Shown: in pieces, positions 4,976 to 10,248 of the stretch
Layout: each line of letters opens with the position of its first letter
Position numbering within the stretch: the first letter of the stretch is position 1
Assembly (NCBI GenBank): GCA_964425485.1
Contig: CAYRML010000054.1
Span: 1 to 10,248 of the forward strand
Length of the DNA: 10,248 nucleotides
DNA from: CAYRML01 sp964425485
GTDB lineage: Bacteria > Bacillota > Dehalobacteriia > UBA4068
Direction: 5' to 3'
Position numbers and translations under genes: made by a program
Notes under the pieces: model-generated
The model's input: only the letters and a program-made list of their open reading frames with translations
Database searches by the model: none
What the model was told of the DNA's origin: nothing

Positions 4976-6883
4976 ATGAGCCTTTTGATAAAATTTCCGG
5001 ATGGCAGCAGCAAGACCTATGATATGGCTCAGACTGCTGGTCAGGTGGCGGCTGATATCAGCCGTTCTTTGGCCAAAAAAGCTATCGGCGCCTTGGCTAA
5101 TGGCAAAAAAGTCGCTTTGGATCAGCCCTTGGAGGGAGAAGTGGAACTACAAATACTGACTTTTGACGATGAAGAAGGTAAAGATATGTTCCGCCACAGC
5201 GCCTCTCATATCATGGCGCAGGCCGTCAAGCATTTGTTCCCCGATACCAAATTTGGTATTGGCCCGGCCATCAAAGATGGTTTTTATTATGACTTGGATT
5301 CACAGCATACTTTTACAGCTGAGGATTTTGCCGCTATCGAAGCAGAGATGAAAAAGATCATCAAAGCAAATATCCCTTATCTGCGGCAAGAGCTGTCGCG
5401 CGAAGAGGCTCTGCGCTTTTTTGCCGACAAAGGGGAAATATATAAAGTGGAATTGATTAATGATCTACCGGAAGATGCCGTGATCAGCCTCTATCATCAA
5501 GGTGATTTTACCGATCTTTGTGCCGGTCCCCATCTGCCATCCACGGGTTATGTCAAGGCTGTTAAGCTCCTTAGTTTGGCCGGTGCTTATTGGCGCGGCA
5601 ATGAAAAAAACAAAATGCTGCAAAGGATCTATGCCACGGCATTTCCTGACAATGCGCAGCTGGAAGAATATATCTTCAAAGTGGAGGAAGCCAAAAAACG
5701 CGATCACCGCAAATTGGGTGCGGAATTGGAATTGTTCATGATGTCCGAAGAGGGCCCCGGATTCCCATTCTTCCTACCTAAAGGTATGATCTTGCGTAAT
5801 GAGCTGGAAAATTTCTGGCGTGAAGAACATGCTAAATGCGGTTATCAGGAAATCAAAACGCCCATTATTCTCAGCCGCTCTCTGTGGGAACAGTCCGGGC
5901 ACTGGGGCCATTATAAAGAAAACATGTATTTTACCAAGATAGATGGTGAGGATTATGCCATCAAACCCATGAATTGTCCGGGAGGTATTCTGGTATATAA
6001 GAATAAACCGCACAGTTATCGAGAGCTGCCCATTCGTTGCGGCGAATTGGGGCTGGTTCATCGTCATGAGCTGTCTGGTGCTTTGCATGGGCTGATGCGG
6101 GTGCGCTGCTTCACCCAGGACGATGCCCATATCTTCATGCTGCCGGAGCAGATAAAAGACGAGATCATAGGTGTGGTCAATCTCATCGATAAAGTTTATA
6201 AATTGTTCGGAGTTAAATATCATGTGGAGCTGTCCACCCGTCCGGAAAAAGCCATGGGCGACATCGCTATCTGGGATAAGGCCACCGATGCCCTGCGCGA
6301 TGCCATGAAGGAAATGGGTATGGATTTTGTCGTCAATGAAGGTGACGGTGCTTTCTATGGGCCAAAGCTGGACTTTCATCTGGAGGACAGCATTGGTCGC
6401 ACTTGGCAATGTGGTACTATTCAGCTGGACTTTCTGATGCCGGAAAAATTTGATCTGACTTATATCGGTTCCGATGGCCAGCATCATAGGCCAGTGATGA
6501 TTCACCGCGTGGTATTTGGTAGCATCGAAAGATTTATTGCTATCCTCACCGAGCATTTTGCCGGCGCTTTCCCCCTTTGGCTTTCGCCGGTCCAGGTTAA
6601 GGTCCTGATGATAACCGACCGCCAGGAACAATATGCCAAGGAAGTTGCTGCAATGCTGGAAGCAGCCGGTATCCGTGCGGAGATCGATGACCGTAATGAA
6701 AAGATCGGTTATAAGATTCGCGCGGCCCAGACGGAGAAGATTCCTTATATGATGGTGTTGGGTGATAAGGAAATGGAAAATAGCACTATATCACTGCGCA
6801 AACGAGGCGAGGGCGACCTTGGCTCTAAGGATTTGGAGCAAACTATCGCGCTTTTGCAAAGGGAAATCAAGCAGAAAGCCTGA
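4976..6883 (+). CDS. thrS: Threonyl-tRNA synthetase
   Basis: At 635 residues this is full length for bacterial ThrRS, the class II enzyme that charges tRNA-Thr and removes mischarged Ser. Domains in order: TGS (about 1-62); N-terminal editing domain with HSASH (H74, H78) and the metal-site signature DLCAGPH (180-186); catalytic core (about 245-535); anticodon-binding HGTP domain (about 538-635). Zinc ligands expected from E. coli ThrRS are present as C334 (MNCPGG), H385 (DDAHIF) and H510 (VMIHR). Class II motif 2 is visible around RCGELGLVHRHELSG (354-368) and motif 3 near RPVMIHRVVFGSIERF (505-520). The Shine-Dalgarno TAGGAG (4962-4967) is spaced 8 bases from ATG 4976. An ATG at 4972 is out of frame. 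It has its own promoter, and infC follows after a second promoter. Confidence 0.98.
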   Translation: MSLLIKFPDGSSKTYDMAQTAGQVAADISRSLAKKAIGALANGKKVALDQPLEGEVELQILTFDDEEGKDMFRHSASHIMAQAVKHLFPDTKFGIGPAIKDGFYYDLDSQHTFTAEDFAAIEAEMKKIIKANIPYLRQELSREEALRFFADKGEIYKVELINDLPEDAVISLYHQGDFTDLCAGPHLPSTGYVKAVKLLSLAGAYWRGNEKNKMLQRIYATAFPDNAQLEEYIFKVEEAKKRDHRKLGAELELFMMSEEGPGFPFFLPKGMILRNELENFWREEHAKCGYQEIKTPIILSRSLWEQSGHWGHYKENMYFTKIDGEDYAIKPMNCPGGILVYKNKPHSYRELPIRCGELGLVHRHELSGALHGLMRVRCFTQDDAHIFMLPEQIKDEIIGVVNLIDKVYKLFGVKYHVELSTRPEKAMGDIAIWDKATDALRDAMKEMGMDFVVNEGDGAFYGPKLDFHLEDSIGRTWQCGTIQLDFLMPEKFDLTYIGSDGQHHRPVMIHRVVFGSIERFIAILTEHFAGAFPLWLSPVQVKVLMITDRQEQYAKEVAAMLEAAGIRAEIDDRNEKIGYKIRAAQTEKIPYMMVLGDKEMENSTISLRKRGEGDLGSKDLEQTIALLQREIKQKA

Positions 6884-6892
6884 TAAGAAATG

Positions 6893-6922
6893 TTGACAAA
6901 GCTCTTGTGCTTATGTTATAAT
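6893..6922 (+). promoter_or_regulatory. Promoter of the infC-rpmI-rplT operon
   Basis: TTGACA (6893-6898) and TATAAT (6917-6922), both perfect, have an 18-base spacer. The first 12 bases, TTGACAAAGCTC, are identical to those of the thrS promoter. The -35 box starts 10 bases after the thrS stop codon. Confidence 0.85.
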
Positions 6923-6931
6923 TCTTTCCGT

Positions 6932-6963
6932 TATATAGTAAAGCAGATATATAGTAAAGCAGA
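6932..6963 (+). repeat. 16-base tandem duplication at the leader's 5' end
   Basis: TATATAGTAAAGCAGA occurs twice without a mismatch or gap (6932-6947 and 6948-6963), just after the predicted transcription start of the infC operon. Confidence 0.9.
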
Positions 6964-7042
6964 GGCAGCCCGCTTCTCACCTTGCGGTTATAATCGTCAA
7001 GGTCAATAAGGCAAATACCAGAGGTGTAATTGCGCTTTATCG

Positions 7043-7074
7043 GAGTGGGTATGCTGCCCACTCTTTTATTTTTT
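7043..7074 (+). terminator. Attenuator terminator in the L20 leader
   Basis: GAGTGGG (7043-7049) pairs with CCCACTC (7057-7063) around a 7-base loop, followed by T4-A-T6 (7064-7074). The infC ribosome binding site begins three bases later, so readthrough decides expression of the operon. Confidence 0.85.
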
Positions 7075-7089
7075 ATGGAGGTGACAAAT

Positions 7090-7596
7090 ATCAAAGAACT
7101 ACGGATCAATGAAGAGATTCGGGTGTCTGAAGTGCGTTTGGTCTCGGCGGATGGCAATGAGCAATCTGTGATGAGCACCAGAGATGCTTTGGCCAAAGCT
7201 ATGGAAAAGGGTTTGGATTTGGTGGAAATTTCCCCCAATGCCAAGCCGCCCGTTTGCCGTATCATGGATTATGGCAAATATCGCTTCGAGCAGACCAAAC
7301 GGGAAAAAGAGGCCAAGAAAAATCAAAAGACTATCCAACTCAAAGAGGTCAAGTTGCGCCCCAATATTGAAGAGCATGATTTTGATACCAAGGCCAAGAA
7401 CGCGGAGAAATTTTTGAGCATGGGTGACAAAGTCAAGCTGACTATCATGTTCCGTGGCAGGGAGATCACTCATCAGGAATTGGGCAGGACGCTCTGCGAT
7501 AAAATGGCTGCCCGTTTGGAGCCTATAGCTAGTATGGAAAAGCCCGCTAAAGTGGAAGGTAAAAATATGATCGTTATTTTTGCCCCTAAACAATAG
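7090..7596 (+). CDS. infC: Translation initiation factor IF-3 (likely AUC start)
   Basis: IF3 binds the 30S subunit, keeps it apart from 50S and proofreads the start codon and initiator tRNA. From the chosen start the product is 168 residues, normal for the family. The N-terminal domain is KELRINEEIRVSEVRLVSAD through DLVEISPNAKPPVCRIMDYG. Its linker signature GKYRFEQTKREKEAKKNQK is clear, and the C-terminal domain includes KLRPNIEEHDFDTKAKNAEK and VKLTIMFRGREITH. The strong Shine-Dalgarno GGAGGTGA (7077-7084) is five bases from ATC 7090, directly before the conserved KELRINEEIR. In-frame ATG 7075 and GTG 7081 overlap or precede that site and lack one of their own. Non-AUG infC starts are a known device by which IF3 limits its own synthesis. 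First gene of the operon with rpmI and rplT. Confidence 0.93.
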   Translation: MKELRINEEIRVSEVRLVSADGNEQSVMSTRDALAKAMEKGLDLVEISPNAKPPVCRIMDYGKYRFEQTKREKEAKKNQKTIQLKEVKLRPNIEEHDFDTKAKNAEKFLSMGDKVKLTIMFRGREITHQELGRTLCDKMAARLEPIASMEKPAKVEGKNMIVIFAPKQ

Positions 7597-7638
7597 ATTT
7601 TAGTTTTTAACAAAATTAATCAGGAAAGAGGGAAAGTC

Positions 7639-7836
7639 ATGCCTAAAATGAAAACTCATCGTGGCGCTGCCAAAAGGATTAAAGCGACAAGCAGCGGCCA
7701 ACTCAAGCGCAGTCATGCTTATAAAAGCCATATACTGGGCAAAAAGTCCGCGAAAAGGAAACGTCATCTGCGTAAAAGCGGCCTTGTTTCTGCCGCCGAT
7801 TATTTAAAAACCAAAAAATTATTACCCTATTATTAA
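7639..7836 (+). CDS. rpmI: Large subunit ribosomal protein bL35
   Basis: A 65-residue, very basic protein with the standard L35 opening [20 protein letters not shown], then [17 protein letters not shown] (residues about 30-46) and the usual short C-terminus after KTKKLLPYY. It is full length for bL35 of the 50S subunit. The ribosome binding site AGAGGGA (7628-7634) fits ATG 7639. It lies 42 bases after infC and 30 bases before rplT, with no promoter or terminator between, so it belongs to the L20-controlled operon. Codon bias and content are ordinary. Confidence 0.97.
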   Translation: MPKMKTHRGAAKRIKATSSGQLKRSHAYKSHILGKKSAKRKRHLRKSGLVSAADYLKTKKLLPYY

Positions 7837-7866
7837 GGGTTAACTTGAAAGAGAGGTAGCACTGAT

Positions 7867-8220
7867 ATGGTTAGAGTAACAAGAGGCTATACTACGCATC
7901 GCCGTCATAAAAAAATACTAAAATTGGCTAAAGGTTATCGAGCTTCTAACTCCAAGCTGTTCCGAGTAGCAAATGAACAGGTTCTGCACTCGATGGCCTA
8001 TGCTTTTGCTCACAGACGTAAGAAAAAAGGCGATTTCCGTAAATTGTGGATTACCCGCATCAATGCCGCAGCCCGCGCCAATGGCATGTCCTATAGCACC
8101 ATGATCAACGGCCTGAAAAAGGCCGGTGTGGAAGTCAACCGCAAAATGCTGGCCGAGCTGGCAGTCTCTGATGCCACAGCTTTCAGCCAATTTGTGGAAA
8201 CGGCTAAAGCCAACCTGTAA
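7867..8220 (+). CDS. rplT: Large subunit ribosomal protein bL20
   Basis: A 117-residue bL20, the usual length. It has the family's basic N-terminal extension, [20 protein letters not shown], then [19 protein letters not shown]. The globular part includes [20 protein letters not shown] and [19 protein letters not shown] (residues about 73-91). L20 binds 23S rRNA early in 50S assembly. In Bacillota it also represses its own operon by binding the leader before infC, and that leader is visible at 6930-7074. GAGAGGT (7851-7857) is the ribosome binding site. It is the last gene of the operon, with a strong terminator 8 bases after the stop. Confidence 0.97.
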   Translation: MVRVTRGYTTHRRHKKILKLAKGYRASNSKLFRVANEQVLHSMAYAFAHRRKKKGDFRKLWITRINAAARANGMSYSTMINGLKKAGVEVNRKMLAELAVSDATAFSQFVETAKANL

Positions 8221-8228
8221 AGAAAACT

Positions 8229-8261
8229 ATCAGCCGGTTTAAAACCCCGGCTGATTTTTTT
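8229..8261 (+). terminator. Terminator of the infC-rpmI-rplT operon
   Basis: ATCAGCCGG (8229-8237) pairs perfectly with CCGGCTGAT (8247-8255) around a 9-base loop, and the last pair runs into T7 (8255-8261). Confidence 0.9.
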
Positions 8262-8276
8262 ACGGAGATATGAAAA

Positions 8277-9089
8277 ATGGAAATAAGGAAAATGGAGATT
8301 GTTACTTCCAAAAGCAATCAATATATCAAAAAGGCTCGCAGCCTGCAGGAAAAGAAATATCGCGACCAAGAAGGGCTTTATTTGATCGAGGGATTGCGCC
8401 TGGCCGAAGAAGCTGTGGCCGCGGATGTGCAGCTTAGTTATGGTTTTGCAACGCAGAGACTGATCCAGTCACCGCGCGGTTCTGAGCTTTTACAAAAGCT
8501 GGCGCATTTGCCGATTTTTTGGCTGGATGATGGTCTGCTTGCTTATTGCACTGATACGGTGCAGCCGCAGGGGATTTTGCTGGTGGCGCCAAAAACCGCC
8601 AATGATCCAGCGCCGCTTTTGGCCGGCGGCAAATCTTTTTGGATCTTAGCCGATCATGTGCAGGATCCGGGCAATCTAGGCGCCATCCTGCGCACAGGCT
8701 GGGCGGCCGGTGCGGACGGCGTCATCATTATGGCCGGCGGCGCCGATCCCTATAATCCCAAGACGGTGCGTGCTTCTATGGGTGCCATCTTCAATCTGCC
8801 TCTTTACTTGGCGGCCATGGATGCTGAGGCTTTGGCTTTGATCAAAAAGGCCGGCCTGGATATTTTGGTGGCTGCAGCCGGCGGCCAATGTCTTTATCAT
8901 AAGGCGGATTTATGCCGGCCTATGGTTTGGGTTTTGGGCTCCGAGGCTGAGGGTGCTTCCCGTTTTTGGAAAAGCGAGGCCAGCACCACTGTCCGCCTGC
9001 CCATGTCAGCAAATGTCGAATCCTTGAATGTGTCTGTAGCAGGCGGTATTCTTTTTTATGAGACCTTGCGCCAGCGTACGTCAAAGTAA
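8277..9089 (+). CDS. TrmH/SpoU-family 23S rRNA 2'-O-methyltransferase (RlmP/YsgA-like)
   Basis: A 270-residue SPOUT enzyme that transfers methyl from S-adenosylmethionine to a ribose 2'-OH. An N-terminal SpoU substrate-binding domain (about residues 10-105, with KSNQYIKKARSLQEKKYRDQ and LYLIEGLRLAEEAV) precedes the trefoil-knot catalytic domain. The three family motifs are present: DHVQDPGNLGAILRTGWAAG (126-145), WVLGSEAEG (218-226) and RLPMSANVESLNVSVAGGIL (240-259). Size and location just before pheS recall B. subtilis YsgA, reported as RlmP, which methylates G2553 of 23S rRNA. The exact target here is inferred and other TrmH-type targets are possible. GGAG (8264-8267) supports ATG 8277. 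ATG 8292 begins nearer the family's usual N-terminus but has poor spacing. It may be reached by readthrough of the rplT terminator, as no clear promoter is seen. Confidence 0.9.
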   Translation: MEIRKMEIVTSKSNQYIKKARSLQEKKYRDQEGLYLIEGLRLAEEAVAADVQLSYGFATQRLIQSPRGSELLQKLAHLPIFWLDDGLLAYCTDTVQPQGILLVAPKTANDPAPLLAGGKSFWILADHVQDPGNLGAILRTGWAAGADGVIIMAGGADPYNPKTVRASMGAIFNLPLYLAAMDAEALALIKKAGLDILVAAAGGQCLYHKADLCRPMVWVLGSEAEGASRFWKSEASTTVRLPMSANVESLNVSVAGGILFYETLRQRTSK

Positions 9090-9128
9090 GGAAATTTTCA
9101 AAAAGCCGCCTTTTATCTTTTATCTTTC

Positions 9129-9157
9129 TTGTCAGCTTTTATTTATTGTGATATAAT
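9129..9157 (+). promoter_or_regulatory. Promoter of the yqzL-like gene
   Basis: TTGTCA (9129-9134) and TATAAT (9152-9157) are separated by 17 bases. A TGTG just before the -10 gives an extended -10 character. The start codon of the small gene lies about 38 bases downstream of the -10. Confidence 0.75.
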
Positions 9158-9194
9158 CATTACATTAAATGAAGCGATGAAAGGTAGTGATCCT

Positions 9195-9287
9195 ATGTTG
9201 GCTTGGGCAGAGGCCTATTGGAAACTCTTCGAGCAGACAGGTGCGATCGGCGCCTATATGATTTATCGCAAAATGGTTCTGCAATAA
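9195..9287 (+). CDS. YqzL-like small protein (30 aa)
   Basis: The short product is MLAWAEAYWKLFEQTGAIGA followed by YMIYRKMVLQ. The pattern 'W.l F..TG.i.aYl.y+.l' matches the YqzL family of tiny Bacillota proteins with no known function (B. subtilis YqzL is of similar build). AAGGTAG (9180-9186) is a reasonable ribosome binding site for ATG 9195, and a good promoter lies just upstream. It is predicted to be an amphipathic helix with several aromatics. It lies between the rRNA methyltransferase and pheS and is transcribed in the same direction. The gene is easily missed because of its size. Confidence rests on the recognisable pattern plus promoter and ribosome binding site together. Confidence 0.75.
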   Translation: MLAWAEAYWKLFEQTGAIGAYMIYRKMVLQ

Positions 9288-9307
9288 AACTGGGCCATAG
9301 CTTGAGT

Positions 9308-9335
9308 TTGTGATAAGAGGCAAGAAAAGTATTAT
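9308..9335 (+). promoter_or_regulatory. Possible pheS promoter
   Basis: TTGTGA (9308-9313) and TATTAT (9330-9335) with a 16-base spacer form a moderate match. It would give a leader of about 80 bases containing the hairpin at 9365-9394. Confidence 0.45.
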
Positions 9336-9364
9336 ATCTGTCAATAGTATTAATGAGGTACTTT

Positions 9365-9397
9365 ATGCCTTTTATCCTTTGGGATGAAAGGCATTTA
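9365..9397 (+). terminator. Hairpin in the pheS leader (terminator or attenuator)
   Basis: ATGCCTTT-TATCC (9365-9377) pairs with GGATG-AAAGGCAT (9382-9394), giving thirteen pairs with one T-G and loop TTTG. The T tract after it is poor (TTATTATAG). It may end the yqzL-like transcript or attenuate pheS. No T-box sequence accompanies it. Confidence 0.5.
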
Positions 9398-9424
9398 TTA
9401 TAGCTTTGTACTGGAGGTTAGATA

Positions 9425-10248
9425 ATGTTAGCGAAATTGTCGCAGATAGAAAAAGAGGCTTTGGCCGCTGTGGCTGCCGCCGCCGAGGTTGCAGCATTGG
9501 CTGATGTGCGCGTGGCTTATTTGGGTAAAAAGGGCCACATCACGCAGATCTCCCGCAATATGGCGGATATTCCGGCCAAGGAAAGACCGCAGATGGGACA
9601 AGCCATTAATCAGGTCAAAGAGGCTGTGGAAAAGGCTATAGAAGAAAAAACTACCTTGTTGCAGGCCGCCGCGCTTTCCGCCAAGCTGGCTGAGGAAAAA
9701 ATAGATATCAGTCTGCCGGGCGATATTTTTGCCAGAGGCAGCCGCCATATCCTTGATACCGTGATCACGGATATCGAAGAGATTTTTTTGGGCATGGGCT
9801 ATACCATAGCTGAAGGGCCGCAGGTGGAGACCGATTATTATAATTTTGAAGCCTTGAATATCCCTCCGGATCATCCGGCCCGCGATATGCAGGATTCTTT
9901 TTACTTTAGCGACAATTTACTTTTGCGTACGCAAACCTCTTCCATGCAGGTGCGTACTATGGAAGAAATGCGTCCGCAGCTGCCGGTGAAGATCATTTGC
10001 CCCGGCACTGTCTACAGGCGTGATGACGATGCTACCCATTCTCCTATGTTCCACCAGGTAGAAGGCTTATATATTGATAAAAAAGTATCTTTGGCCGATC
10101 TTAAAGGCACTTTGTTATACTTCGCACGACAGATGTTTGGGGAAGAAAGAGAGATCCGCCTCCGTCCTAGCTATTTCCCCTTTACGGAACCAAGTGCGGA
10201 AGTTGACATCTCCTGCTTTGTTTGCGGCGGCAAAGGCTGCCGCTTGTG
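9425..10248 (+). CDS. pheS: Phenylalanyl-tRNA synthetase alpha subunit (3' truncated by window)
   Basis: The first 274 codons of PheS (usual length about 330-345). With PheT it forms the alpha2-beta2 class II enzyme that charges tRNA-Phe, and PheS holds the active site. An N-terminal coiled-coil arm that contacts tRNA (about 1-90, with LGKKGHITQISRNM) is followed by the catalytic domain. Visible signatures are GPQVETDYYNFEALNIPPDH (about 137-156), the LLRTQTSSMQVRTM segment, class II motif 2 in VYRRDDDATHSPMFHQVEGL, and RPSYFPFTEPSAEVDISC near the window edge. The usual 'THTSP.Q' appears as TQTSSMQ. The Shine-Dalgarno CTGGAGG (9411-9417) is spaced 7 bases from ATG 9425. pheT is expected downstream, outside the window. 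Confidence 0.97.
   Translation, partial: MLAKLSQIEKEALAAVAAAAEVAALADVRVAYLGKKGHITQISRNMADIPAKERPQMGQAINQVKEAVEKAIEEKTTLLQAAALSAKLAEEKIDISLPGDIFARGSRHILDTVITDIEEIFLGMGYTIAEGPQVETDYYNFEALNIPPDHPARDMQDSFYFSDNLLLRTQTSSMQVRTMEEMRPQLPVKIICPGTVYRRDDDATHSPMFHQVEGLYIDKKVSLADLKGTLLYFARQMFGEEREIRLRPSYFPFTEPSAEVDISCFVCGGKGCRL

Larger units (their letters stand above)
6930..7074 (+). ncRNA. L20-type ribosomal protein leader of infC operon
   Basis: About 145 bases of leader precede infC. It contains CCGCTTCTCACCTTGCGG (a CCGC/GCGG hairpin near 6970-6987), the stretch GTCAAGGTCAATAAGGC (6996-7012), and a long-range pairing ATAAGGC (7006-7012) with GCTTTAT (7034-7040). It ends in an intrinsic terminator. 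This is the arrangement of the L20 leader known from Bacillota, in which L20 binds its own mRNA leader and promotes premature termination. The opening bases carry a 16-base tandem duplication (6932-6963). Family assignment comes from remembered features and position, not from a covariance search. Confidence 0.75.

Noticed and set aside
5774..6631. 285-codon open frame on the minus strand inside thrS
   Set aside because: It lies wholly antisense to well-conserved thrS codons, has no family resemblance and no sensible ribosome binding site. It is a by-product of thrS codon use.
7030..7089. Upstream extension of infC from TTG 7030 or ATG 7075
   Set aside because: The extension would translate the terminator hairpin and its own Shine-Dalgarno, and the added residues are not part of IF3.
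9288..9424. T-box riboswitch before pheS
   Set aside because: No T-box core sequence or specifier stem is seen. Only a single hairpin is present.

Overview
The window joins the right end of an integrated prophage (about 1-3187) to a conserved chromosomal block of translation genes (about 3188-10248). The chromosomal order ytxC - thrS - infC - rpmI - rplT - SpoU-type rRNA methyltransferase - yqzL-like - pheS, the strong Shine-Dalgarno sequences, the L20-type leader before infC and the YtxC and YqzL relatives all point to a member of the Bacillota (Firmicutes). A diderm Negativicutes lineage is my best guess, from overall protein character only.

Prophage part (1-3187). A partial tail-fibre C-terminus is followed by a polyglycine-rich tail-tip (adhesin-like) protein, a 57-codon tail-associated gene and an LLH-family holin, closed by a strong terminator at 1438. 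Next comes an AT-rich cassette with its own promoter, an 18-bp palindromic operator and its own terminator. It encodes a HigB/RelE-type toxin, a HigA-type XRE antitoxin with an unusual repeat-bearing C-terminal tail, and a SecB-like chaperone. This is the layout of a toxin-antitoxin-chaperone (TAC) module and is the most interesting system here. The prophage ends at 3138-3187 in the 3' part of a tRNA-Val(GAC) gene, followed by what is probably the tRNA's native terminator. I read this as the right attachment junction.

Chromosomal part. A cold-shock protein gene on the minus strand has a long leader and a near-consensus promoter. Then come ytxC, a 38-bp perfect palindrome (terminator), and thrS under a consensus promoter without a T-box. 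infC follows, with its own promoter, a structured leader ending in an intrinsic terminator (the L20 autoregulation arrangement) and a likely AUC start codon. rpmI and rplT complete that operon, which ends at a terminator at 8229. The window closes with a SpoU/TrmH-family 23S rRNA methyltransferase resembling B. subtilis YsgA/RlmP, a 30-codon YqzL-like gene with its own promoter, and the first 274 codons of pheS.

The chromosomal genes serve translation: two aminoacyl-tRNA synthetases, IF3, L35, L20 and an rRNA-modifying enzyme. The prophage genes serve host attachment, lysis and a chaperone-controlled toxin system carried as cargo beside the attachment site.
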